From: Candidatus Anoxychlamydiales bacterium
GTDB taxonomy: Bacteria; Chlamydiota; Chlamydiia; Chlamydiales; SM23-39
Direction of reading: 5' to 3'
Length of the DNA: 26,211 nucleotides
Assembly: GCA_011064865.1 (NCBI GenBank)
Contig: JAAKFX010000007.1
Coordinates: 1-26,211 of the forward strand
Positions 1 through 5,991 of this stretch are shown here, one piece after another. A program made the translations under genes and the position numbers. The notes beneath the pieces were generated by a model. It did not search any database. It was not told where the DNA came from and saw only the letters and a program-made list of their open reading frames with translations. Position 1 is the stretch's first letter. Each line of letters begins with the position of its first letter.

Positions 1-80
1 ATAAATAGGGGACTTGAAAATTGAGACCGTTAATCCAGACCCATCCAACCATAAAGCCGACACTTTCAAAAGGAGTATAA

Positions 81-401
81 ATGCAAGAGCGGGATTTTTA
101 TTTCAACGCGCATCTGTTTGTCGCCGCCATTCGGATTTTTGAGCACCAGAATACTAAGCCGCCCACTATCGACGATGTTTGCCGGATGCTTTCCTTTTCC
201 CCTGAACAGGGCAATCATATTTGCCGGAAACTTAACGATATTGATGTACTGAATGTCGTTGAAAGCGCCTTCGGAAATAAGCTGTTTATTAAAGACCATA
301 TAAAAATTGAAGAAATTTCCAGAGGCGAAACCGAAAGCCGGATCGAAGAAGAATTGAAAAAATTTCAGCGTTCCAAAAAAGATATTACCAATAAAATTGA
401 A
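81..401 (+). CDS. Small hypothetical protein, 3' end lost at a probable chimeric junction
   Basis: An open frame starts at ATG 81 behind a good ribosome binding site (AAGGAG, about 70-75) and runs to a stop at 417-419. The first ~107 residues look like a real soluble protein: an N-terminal part rich in hydrophobic and charged residues that could be a winged-helix-like fold, then a charged helical tail with EEELKKF. The last few residues after KKDITNKIE are probably not native, because the sequence from about 384 onward also fits plsX on the other strand. Base composition is clearly GC-richer than the rest of the window, and codon use differs (CGG, GCC and CCG codons are common). I do not recognise the family with certainty; it recalls short hypothetical proteins of sulfate-reducing Desulfobacterota, but that is from memory. 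It probably does not belong to the same genome as the following genes. Confidence 0.5.
384..401. other. Probable chimeric join between two genomes (shared ~18-base overlap)
   Basis: Left of this point the DNA is GC-richer and encodes the small plus-strand protein; right of it the DNA is AT-rich and encodes PlsX on the minus strand. Across 384-401 both readings still look native: TNKIE for the plus-strand protein and FNFIGN for PlsX. A short stretch common to both sources is what an assembly overlap error would leave. A true insertion or recombination is the alternative. Confidence 0.6.
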
Positions 402-1019
402 ATAATCGTTCATTTTTGAAAGCTCTAAGTAAGCTTTTTGATGTAAAAAAGTTCCTTTTTTCTTTTCTGTTCCTATGTTTAAAAGACCAACCCTAGGTTG
501 TTTGATATTTCTAGTTTTTTGAAAAGCGGTGCCAAGTAGAGCAAATTGAACAAGATTAGTTGATAAATTTGCAATAGACGCTCCTACATCTAAAATTGCG
601 AGTAGATTTTTTTTAGTTGGAAGTAGAGCTAAAAGAGCTGGCCGTGAAATTGTTTTAAAAGTATCTAAAATATGAGTTGCTCCAGCAGCTAAAGCTCCAG
701 TGTTTCCACAAGATATAAAACAATCGATATTATCATCTTTTAGATTTCTAAGACCTTCAAAAATTGTAGAGTCTTTTTTTCTTCTAATAGCGATCAGAGG
801 ATCTTCATCCATTGCAATTGAATTTTTTGAAAATTTCGTATTTATAGAAAAACTAAAATCTTTTTCAATCTTAACAATAGAAGATTTTAAAGATTCGTCT
901 GCAAAAAAAATAAAATCTACATCTTTTTTTAAGTTTTTAGCAAAATCAATTATCTTTATTAAAATATCTAAAGCGCTATTTTCGCTTTGCATTAAATCTA
1001 TGCCAATTTTAATAGACAT
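384..1019 (-). CDS. plsX: Phosphate acyltransferase PlsX, C-terminal third missing
   Basis: PlsX converts acyl-ACP to acyl-phosphate, the first step of bacterial phosphatidic acid synthesis, at the inner face of the membrane. Family motifs are visible in order: an N-terminal IGIDLM strand (degenerate against the usual DAMGGD), SCGNTGALAAGAT near residue 104, RPALLALLPTKK, LLAILDVGASI, LVQFALLGTAF and RVGLLNIGTEKKKGT. Similarity lasts up to FNFIGN at residue 212 (bases 384-401). The family normally continues with a VEGRD-like segment and another ~110 residues. Here the frame stays open to base 66 but encodes a Phe-rich sequence that is only the antisense of the small gene at 81-401. The gene is thus truncated by the junction rather than by a stop. 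It is last in a yceD-rpmF-plsX operon, 7 bases after rpmF, an arrangement common in bacteria. Confidence 0.9.
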
Positions 1020-1026
1020 GAAATAA

Positions 1027-1218
1027 CTATTTTTCTGTTTCAGATTTTATTGCAATCACAGATTTTTTTGCATAAAAGCCACAAAATGGACAGACTGTAT
1101 GAGGCATTTTTGTCTTATTGCAGTTTGAACATGTTGATAAGCCCTTAGCTTTTAGAGCTGAGTTTGCCGATCTTGAATTTTTTTTAGAGTTAGAGGATCT
1201 ACTTCTAGGTACTGCCAT
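1027..1218 (-). CDS. rpmF: 50S ribosomal protein L32
   Basis: This 63-residue basic protein starts MAVPRSRSSNSKKNSRSA, the typical L32 N-terminus (AVPKRKTSKSRRDMRRS type), and carries two zinc-type cysteine pairs, C30-x2-C33 and C43-x2-C46, so it is the zinc-binding form. The length matches the family (about 57-65). The start is supported by a strong Shine-Dalgarno (AAGGAG) lying inside the end of the yceD-like gene, which is only 4 bases upstream. It sits between yceD and plsX, its usual company. It is a structural component of the large ribosomal subunit. The tail after residue 50 is slightly longer than usual (SVIAIKSETEK). Confidence 0.97.
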   Translation of the reverse strand: MAVPRSRSSNSKKNSRSANSALKAKGLSTCSNCNKTKMPHTVCPFCGFYAKKSVIAIKSETEK

Positions 1219-1222
1219 TTTT

Positions 1223-1675
1223 TTACTCCTTTAAATTAGAAAATGGAAAATTTCTCTTAGCTTCTTTTTTAAAATATTTTTTTGCATTTTGTCTTTCAGG
1301 ACAACTTTTCATACATTCTACAAAAGATGGGATTTGAACTAAAGTAGCATTTCTAATCTCATCTTTCATATCAAAGTAAGTTTTTATGTTTGTAAGCTCT
1401 TCAGTAATATATAAATTTTTAATTTCAATCTCTTGTTTTATGAATTTTTCACAAATTATACAAGGCATTGAAATAGTAAATGTAATATTTAAATTAATTA
1501 TTAGAGTCTCTGATGCAAGATATGCTTTGCCGTCTATTTGAATAGGATCTAAGAAAATTAGCTCTTTTTCATTTTCAATATCCAACTCTTCAAATAATAT
1601 TTTATCTACTATCTTCTCATCTTTTTGATCTTTAAGCCTATGAATTAAAATATGTAATTTATTTTGCATCGACAT
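1223..1675 (-). CDS. yceD: YceD/DUF177-family protein (rRNA accumulation protein)
   Basis: This 150-residue protein matches the YceD (DUF177) pattern. It has a beta-rich N-terminal half with DPIQIDGKAYLASE, a first cysteine pair PCIIC (C72, C75), an acidic segment, and a late IPSFVECMKSCPERQ with C121 and C125 in the place of the usual P-x-C-x4-C. YceD homologues lie directly upstream of rpmF in most bacteria and are implicated in 23S rRNA accumulation in E. coli and plants. The adjacency supports the call more than sequence identity, which is low. Two in-frame ATGs (residues 1 and 3) compete; the AGGA in front of the second one favours a start at 1669. It is the first gene of the yceD-rpmF-plsX unit. 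Confidence is good for the family and moderate for function. Confidence 0.8.
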   Translation of the reverse strand: MSMQNKLHILIHRLKDQKDEKIVDKILFEELDIENEKELIFLDPIQIDGKAYLASETLIINLNITFTISMPCIICEKFIKQEIEIKNLYITEELTNIKTYFDMKDEIRNATLVQIPSFVECMKSCPERQNAKKYFKKEAKRNFPFSNLKE

Positions 1676-1787
1676 CCTATATATTAAGTGAACAACAATA
1701 TATTATAAAACATTTAAATTCAATGCATTTGATATTAGAAACATTCAACCAAAGTTGGTGAAATAAGTATTTGAAAATTCAATTTTG

Positions 1788-2528
1788 CTATGCTTTTGTT
1801 TCTGCTAATTTTGAACGATTATTTCGAAAATTTTCAGCAGCCTCTTGAATCTCTTTTGATGGTGCACTTTTCATTGTAGATATAAATTGAGTAAGTCTAG
1901 CTCTGGCAATATTGTATCCTATAACTGAACCATAATATGTAGCGCTTGTAAAAAGTCCCCATTTCAAATCATTTGTAGCTATCCAAAATGGAATTGTTGC
2001 TCCCATTACTAAGACAGCTTTTCTATACCAATTAGGTTCTTTCGATACATTTTCATATAAAATTTCAGGAGCTAATTTTAGCCCTTTGCTAGCAACAGTT
2101 GTAGTTTTTGCAATGTTCTCTTTAGTAACGATAGTTTTTACATAAGCAATAAGTGGTGGAATTATAGGATCTGTTGGAGTTTGAGTTGCTGTAGTTTTAT
2201 TTTCATCCTCTTGAGATTCTGCTTTTTCTGGCTCATCTTTAGGTTCTGCTTGTGTGATCTCAGATTTTTTCTCTGTTTTTTCTGCTTTTTTAGGTTCTTT
2301 TTTATCTTTATCTACAATAGGGAATTTCATAGGTTCTGTGCGGCCAAATATTTTTGCATACATTAATTTTGATACATCTACTGTTAGAGTAACTAATAAA
2401 ATAAGACCTACAGTTGAAATAATCGCGATAATTTTCAACAATATTTTCTTTTTGTTATCATTTTCGCGACTTGGAATTATCCAATTTGTCCATTCTAAAT
2501 CTTTTACAGAAGCTGGTGTTAACTTCAT
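1788..2528 (-). CDS. Membrane-anchored hypothetical protein with Lys/Glu-rich linker
   Basis: I do not recognise this 246-residue protein. A short cytosolic N-terminus (~28 residues, ending NDNKKKILLK) is followed by one strong transmembrane helix (about 29-49, IIAIISTVGLILLVTLTVDV). Next comes a low-complexity, highly charged linker (about 68-118) dominated by K, E, P and T, and then a more ordered part with NWYRKAVLVMGATIPFWIA and YYGSVIGYNIARARL, which may include one or two further membrane or amphipathic helices. The C-terminus is helical and charged. The start ATG has TAAGGAG four bases upstream. The 5' region contains two degenerate GGAATGCATTCC-like palindromes 33 bp apart, matching those before the ATPase gene at 8272-9513. 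Flanking genes give no functional clue. A host-interaction or envelope role is possible but unsupported. Confidence 0.7.
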   Translation of the reverse strand: MKLTPASVKDLEWTNWIIPSRENDNKKKILLKIIAIISTVGLILLVTLTVDVSKLMYAKIFGRTEPMKFPIVDKDKKEPKKAEKTEKKSEITQAEPKDEPEKAESQEDENKTTATQTPTDPIIPPLIAYVKTIVTKENIAKTTTVASKGLKLAPEILYENVSKEPNWYRKAVLVMGATIPFWIATNDLKWGLFTSATYYGSVIGYNIARARLTQFISTMKSAPSKEIQEAAENFRNNRSKLAETKA

Positions 2529-2539
2529 TGTTCTCCTTA

Positions 2540-2551
2540 GGCATGAATACC
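2540..2551. promoter_or_regulatory. Degenerate copy 1 of the 33-bp-spaced palindrome
   Basis: GGCATGAATACC matches the consensus GGAATGCATTCC at 9 of 12 positions and is embedded in a longer stretch (CCTTAGG...CCC.TGTTTTTA, about 2534-2560) that aligns without gaps to 9522-9548 upstream of the ATPase gene. It lies about 12-23 bases before the ATG of the gene at 1788-2528 and touches its Shine-Dalgarno. Confidence 0.45.
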
Positions 2552-2571
2552 CCTGTTTTTAAACATAGGGA

Positions 2572-2585
2572 GGAAATGCCATTCC
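2572..2585. promoter_or_regulatory. Degenerate copy 2 of the 33-bp-spaced palindrome
   Basis: GGAAATGCCATTCC equals the 12-base consensus with one base inserted in each half. Its centre is exactly 33 bp from the centre of copy 1, the same spacing as in the three-site array at 9528-9605. I see no clear -35/-10 pair here. Confidence 0.45.
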
Positions 2586-2614
2586 TTTTTTTAGTTTATA
2601 AAATTTAGGTTTTT

Positions 2615-2701
2615 ATGATTGCTAATTTTCACGAAACAATCCCAGAACCTAAAAACTGGTTAGCTCCTCTTCGCCAATGTTGGAAAGGCTTTTTAAGCTA
2701 G
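2615..2701 (+). CDS. Possible 28-residue ORF in the structured intergenic region
   Basis: ATG 2615 opens a short frame, MIANFHETIPEPKNW..., ending at TAG 2699-2701. The composition (Pro, Trp, Cys, Arg) is protein-like and unlike random AT-rich DNA, but only a weak AGG precedes the start. It may be a remnant of a foreign gene or chance reading of a structured RNA. I recognise no family. Confidence 0.2.
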   Translation: MIANFHETIPEPKNWLAPLRQCWKGFLS

Positions 2702-2729
2702 CAGCACCGCTTTTTTCTCCCAAAAGCTT

Positions 2730-2867
2730 TTAACCACTAACGACAGAGCAGGAGACTAGAGGAGTATCCCGGGGTGTCATGACCAATCCAACGTAGCCCT
2801 CGAAGGTCTTAGGCTAGTCAACTAGAGCTATATTTCAAGCTCCCGACTTCAGTCGTGGAGATGTTGA
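2730..2867 (+). mobile_element. Candidate IS200/IS605 right end / orphan omegaRNA, no transposase gene
   Basis: This segment is much GC-richer than its surroundings and has no long frame on either strand. It ends in a hairpin at 2840-2860, CTCCCGACTT/AGTCGTGGAG, with a two-base loop and one bulged T, followed by GTTGAC. Hairpins of the form CCCACGACTTCAGTCGTGGG followed by a TTGAC-like base set are, from memory, typical of IS200/IS605 right ends and of the 3' end of TnpB omegaRNAs. The upstream part (AGGAGTATCCCGGGG, CCCTCGAAGG) could form the omegaRNA body. No tnpA or tnpB is present, so this would be a decayed or non-autonomous copy. The left boundary is not determined. An unrelated small RNA is the main alternative. 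Confidence 0.45.
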
Positions 2868-2931
2868 CAATTACCTCCAAATAAGCTGAAAAAAGATTAT
2901 GGGTGATGAAAATTTTTTTTCAAGAGTTTTT

Positions 2932-4041
2932 TTATAAATTTGACAAAATTAATGAAGCTGCATTCTTATTTGGATTTTTTTGATTTAAACTTTGAAAAAG
3001 TTTATCGAATAAAGATTTAGATATTCTTTGCAAATTTTCATCATTTAGAATTTTTTTTGACGTCTTATATAAACTATCAACGCTAAGATTGGGACCATAG
3101 AGTTCATGAAAAAGTTTTTCTTCTAAGATGATGTTTACTATACAGTAAAATTTCAGATCAATCTTCAATATTTTTTGAGCGATAAATAAATCTAGGGGTT
3201 TTATTGCAAAATTCACTACGGTTATGACTCTATGAAGAGCTAGCTCTAAATTTATAGTGCCAGATGTTGCGAGAGCCATTTTCATCTTGTTCATATATTC
3301 ATAGTTTTTTTCTCTTGGAAAAAAAATAAAATTCTTGGGATCTAATTTAGAGTCCTTAAAAATTTTATGTATAAGATCTGATGTAGTAGAGATTGCAAAT
3401 TTTAGATCGCTATCATCTAATAAAAGTTTTTGCGCGGCTTTTAGCTGAATCGGTAGATTTCTAATAATCTCTTTTTCTCTAGATCCTGCAAAAATACCAA
3501 TGTAGTCTTTTTTTAAATTTTGAATATTTAAACTGCAAGATAGAGGATGGCCGATATACTTCACATCTAAAGATGTATGAGTAAAATATTTTTTTTCAAA
3601 GGGAAAAATTGTGATTAAAAGATCGACATACTTTGCCATAAAAGAGGCTCTATTTTTTCGCCATGCCCAAACGCTTGGGCTCACATAGTGAATGATTTTG
3701 TTTTTATACCCTTTTTTTCGAAGAGCTTTTTCTAATCTTAAATTAAAATCTGGATAGTCTATAAATACGCAGGCTTTAGGGCTATAATTTAAAATCTTTT
3801 TTCTTAGAAAAAAAAAGTTTTTTATAAGCCGTACAAAAGCAAAAATTATATCAACAAATCCCATCACATGAAAATCTTCCATGTTCATTAAAATATCAAT
3901 TTTGAGTTTTCTCATTAAAGGTCCTGCGACAGCTAGGATTTTTAGAGTAGGATTGATTGATAGAAGCTCTTTTACTAAATTATATCCTAAAAGATCAGAG
4001 CTATCTTCGCCAGCGAAGATAAAAAGATCATATTTTTGCAT
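2932..4041 (-). CDS. lpxB: Lipid-A-disaccharide synthase
   Basis: LpxB joins UDP-diacylglucosamine and lipid X into the disaccharide core of lipid A, working at the cytoplasmic face of the inner membrane (GT19 family). The 369-residue length fits the family. Motifs seen: an N-terminal FIFAGEDSSDLLG (residues 8-19, in place of the usual AGEASGD), MGFVDIIFAF (60-69), FIDYPDFNLRLEKALRKKG (93-111), HYVSPSVWAWRKNR (118-131), ITIFPFEKKYF and YIGHPL, then a C-terminal half with ATSGTINLELAL, the nucleotide-sugar site. The change of Gly to Ser inside the first motif is unusual. Its start overlaps the end of pcnB by 14 bases, so the two are translationally coupled; pcnB-lpxB adjacency is also what I recall for Chlamydia. 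It implies an LPS-bearing outer membrane. Confidence 0.95.
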   Translation of the reverse strand: MQKYDLFIFAGEDSSDLLGYNLVKELLSINPTLKILAVAGPLMRKLKIDILMNMEDFHVMGFVDIIFAFVRLIKNFFFLRKKILNYSPKACVFIDYPDFNLRLEKALRKKGYKNKIIHYVSPSVWAWRKNRASFMAKYVDLLITIFPFEKKYFTHTSLDVKYIGHPLSCSLNIQNLKKDYIGIFAGSREKEIIRNLPIQLKAAQKLLLDDSDLKFAISTTSDLIHKIFKDSKLDPKNFIFFPREKNYEYMNKMKMALATSGTINLELALHRVITVVNFAIKPLDLFIAQKILKIDLKFYCIVNIILEEKLFHELYGPNLSVDSLYKTSKKILNDENLQRISKSLFDKLFQSLNQKNPNKNAASLILSNL

Positions 4042-5251
4042 TTTTTCTTTTAAAATATTTTTTCTTCAGTTTATGAGAAAGTATAAACTTTTCATTCCAC
4101 TGTGTATATATATTATTAAGATTTGGATTTTGAGAGCAACGAAGATTAAAGAAAATGAGTGCTAGCTCAAAAAATGGATCTCTCGGGATTCTGATTGATC
4201 TTTTTTTAGGTTTTATTAAAGGTAGTATTTTAAATTGATTTGATAATATTGTAACCATCTGAGCTTTCAGCTTTCGAGAGATATGAAAAAAAGGTCTAAA
4301 AGCTTCATCTATAATTTTTTTAGCTTCAACATTTATAATGCCTAAATGAAGTAGTTTGTTATTGTCCACGTAATTTTTTTTAAGTTTTGTCTCTAAAATA
4401 TAAAAAACTAGCGATGATAATAAGATAGATCTATCCAAAGCTTTGGGATGATTTTTTTTAATAAAAATATCTACAATTTCAATTAAGCTATATGCATTTT
4501 CATTCTCTTTCAAAAATGTTGCTAAAACAGGGGAGAGCAGGTTTAAAAGCTCATATTTACAAAGGAGATAAAAAAAGTTTTTTGCAGATCCAGATTCTAA
4601 CATTTTAAAAAACTCTTCTAAGATTCTAGTAGCTGAACTTTTCAAAATCTCTTTTTTGTTTTCTTTCATTGCTAAAAAAGTATTTTCATCTATTTCAAAA
4701 TCAAATCTAGCTTTGAATTTTACAAGTCTTATCATTCTTACAGGATCTTGAATAAATCTAACTTTTGCATCGCCAATTGTTTTTAAAACTTTTTTTTCTA
4801 AATCTACAAACCCTCCAACGTAATCGATAACTGTTTGCACTCCAACATCATAAAAAAGTCCATTGATAGTAAAATCTCTTCTTAAAGCATCCTCTTCTGG
4901 GGATCCAAAAATATTATCTCTTAAAATTAATTTAGCTTCGCTCTCGCCTGCTCTAAATGTAGAGACTTCAATTATTTTTCGTCCAAATCGAATATGAGCT
5001 AAACGAAATCTTCTTCCAATTAAAATGCAATTTCTTTTGAAAAGTTTTTTTATATCTAGAGGTTTTGCAGATGTTGAAATGTCAAAATCTTTCGGTCTAA
5101 CATTTAGAAGTAGATCTCTTACACCTCCTCCTACTAAAAAGGCAATAAACCCGTTTTGTCTAAGCTTTTCAATAACATAATAAGCCTGCTTATCGAGTTT
5201 ATAACCAGGAATTCTATGTTCATCTATGGAGTATACTTTAGGAGGTCTCAC
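4028..5251 (-). CDS. pcnB: Poly(A) polymerase I (class II nucleotidyltransferase)
   Basis: This 407-residue protein adds poly(A) tails to RNA 3' ends, promoting decay. The nucleotidyltransferase head is clear: FLVGGGVRDLLL (38-49), the DFDI metal site (D55, D57), LIGRRFRLAHIRFG (77-90), the signature that separates bacterial poly(A) polymerases from CCA-adding enzymes, then IEVSTFR, RRDFTINGL (124-132) and the RNA-binding QDPVRMIRLVKFKARF (168-183). The C-terminal half is helical and divergent. The chosen start is GTG 5251; no ATG lies in a suitable position before the core and the family N-terminus PKVYSIDEH fits. No strong Shine-Dalgarno is seen. The gene overlaps lpxB by 14 bases. The signature makes poly(A) polymerase preferred over CCA-transferase, though some chlamydial relatives have not been tested. 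Confidence 0.93.
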   Translation of the reverse strand: MRPPKVYSIDEHRIPGYKLDKQAYYVIEKLRQNGFIAFLVGGGVRDLLLNVRPKDFDISTSAKPLDIKKLFKRNCILIGRRFRLAHIRFGRKIIEVSTFRAGESEAKLILRDNIFGSPEEDALRRDFTINGLFYDVGVQTVIDYVGGFVDLEKKVLKTIGDAKVRFIQDPVRMIRLVKFKARFDFEIDENTFLAMKENKKEILKSSATRILEEFFKMLESGSAKNFFYLLCKYELLNLLSPVLATFLKENENAYSLIEIVDIFIKKNHPKALDRSILLSSLVFYILETKLKKNYVDNNKLLHLGIINVEAKKIIDEAFRPFFHISRKLKAQMVTILSNQFKILPLIKPKKRSIRIPRDPFFELALIFFNLRCSQNPNLNNIYTQWNEKFILSHKLKKKYFKRKNAKI

Positions 5252-5341
5252 AAGTTTTTATTTGCTCTACTTTATATAAATCCTAATGAAAAAAAGGAAT
5301 CTCGTCAATGTAAACAAAAAAGTCAAATAGAAGAATTTTTT

Positions 5342-5890
5342 TTAATCTTCTAATAAAACTTTATTAAAAAATTCTTGATATTGTCTGCCTTCTATCAACA
5401 ATCTAAGATTTCCTTCATCTTTACTTACTTTTTTAACAAAAGATGGTAGATGAGGCAATAGATTTCCATTTTCATGATTTTTTTGTAAAATATCACAAAA
5501 CTCAGCAATTGATTTTTTCCTTATTGGTTCAAAAGGCACTTCTTCTATATATCCAAATAGAAGAGTAAACTTTAATTTGCGAGTTTCAGCAAATATTTGT
5601 CTTATTTTTGTTTTTCTATCTTCATTCGATAGAAAAAATTCAAAAGTATTTAATATATGAATAGAATCTAATTTTTTTCCTAAAGCGTCATCTTCTTTAG
5701 CTTTTGCAGCAAACTCTGATAAATATTCTAAAGCCAAATTATTGATGAGTTGTTCAAAAGTACTTATTTGATCGGGATCTAGTATTTCTACAATATTTCC
5801 CTCAATATAATTCGTTTTTATATATGGGGTTTGAGTGTGTGAATAAGATAAAATTGTACTAATAATAGAAGCAGTTGCTCTGCCTAACAT
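5342..5890 (-). CDS. Hypothetical protein
   Basis: This 182-residue protein belongs to no family I recognise. The first ~20 residues (MLGRATASIISTILSYSHT) are mildly hydrophobic with hydroxylated residues but lack a clear signal peptide. The rest is predicted mostly helical: DPDQISTFEQLINNLALEYLSEFAAKA, then ILNTFEFFLSNEDRKTKIRQIF, then a mixed segment LLFGYIEEVPFEPIR, and a helical end with LIEGRQYQEFFNKVLLED. There are no cysteines and no transmembrane segments after the N-terminus. It is divergent from the tyrP-like gene, with about 100 bases between starts, and sits upstream of pcnB on the same strand with a 90-base gap, so it could be transcribed with pcnB or alone. Its base composition is like the neighbours. 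Confidence 0.6.
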   Translation of the reverse strand: MLGRATASIISTILSYSHTQTPYIKTNYIEGNIVEILDPDQISTFEQLINNLALEYLSEFAAKAKEDDALGKKLDSIHILNTFEFFLSNEDRKTKIRQIFAETRKLKFTLLFGYIEEVPFEPIRKKSIAEFCDILQKNHENGNLLPHLPSFVKKVSKDEGNLRLLIEGRQYQEFFNKVLLED

Positions 5891-5961
5891 AAAAACACCA
5901 AAAAAATTAAAAATAGACGAACATGCTATCTGATTTTGTATTTTTTAAAAATAACTAGAGA

Positions 5962-5974
5962 TTTTTTTTTTTTT
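5962..5974 (+). repeat. 13-base T homopolymer just upstream of the permease start
   Basis: Thirteen consecutive T residues end 17 bases before the ATG of the permease gene at 5992. A tract this long in a promoter/leader region is prone to slippage, so its length may vary between cells. It could alternatively end minus-strand transcripts as a U-less A tract, which would do nothing. Confidence 0.6.
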
Positions 5975-5991
5975 GACTCATAATAAAGTCC

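Larger units (their letters stand above)
2529..2931. other. 403-base stretch without a convincing gene
   Basis: From right of the membrane protein start to the lpxB stop there is no long frame. It holds two degenerate palindromes near 2540-2585, a possible 28-residue ORF, small inverted repeats (CCAATGTTGG near 2674-2683; GATTG/CAATC flanking 2617-2642), a GC-richer segment from about 2640, and the IS-like terminal hairpin. RNase P RNA, tmRNA and SRP RNA signature sequences are not visible on either strand. Confidence 0.6.

Noticed and set aside
66..383. Open continuation of the plsX frame to base 66
   Set aside because: The encoded sequence is Phe-rich, lacks all C-terminal PlsX motifs and is simply the antisense of the plus-strand gene at 81-401.
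700..1026. 108-codon plus-strand ORF
   Set aside because: Antisense to the clearly recognisable plsX N-terminus; Ser/Phe/Lys-rich shadow composition.
2181..2562. Two overlapping plus-strand ORFs rich in Cys and Phe
   Set aside because: They are shadows of the Lys/Glu-rich linker of the minus-strand gene at 1788-2528.
2640..2880. RNase P RNA, tmRNA or SRP RNA
   Set aside because: None of their signature sequences (such as GAGGAAAGTCC, the TTCGA tRNA-like ends, or GGAAGGAAGCAGCC) is present on either strand.
5973..5991. TTGACT as the -35 of the permease promoter
   Set aside because: It lies only about 14 bases before the ATG, leaving no room for a -10 and a leader.
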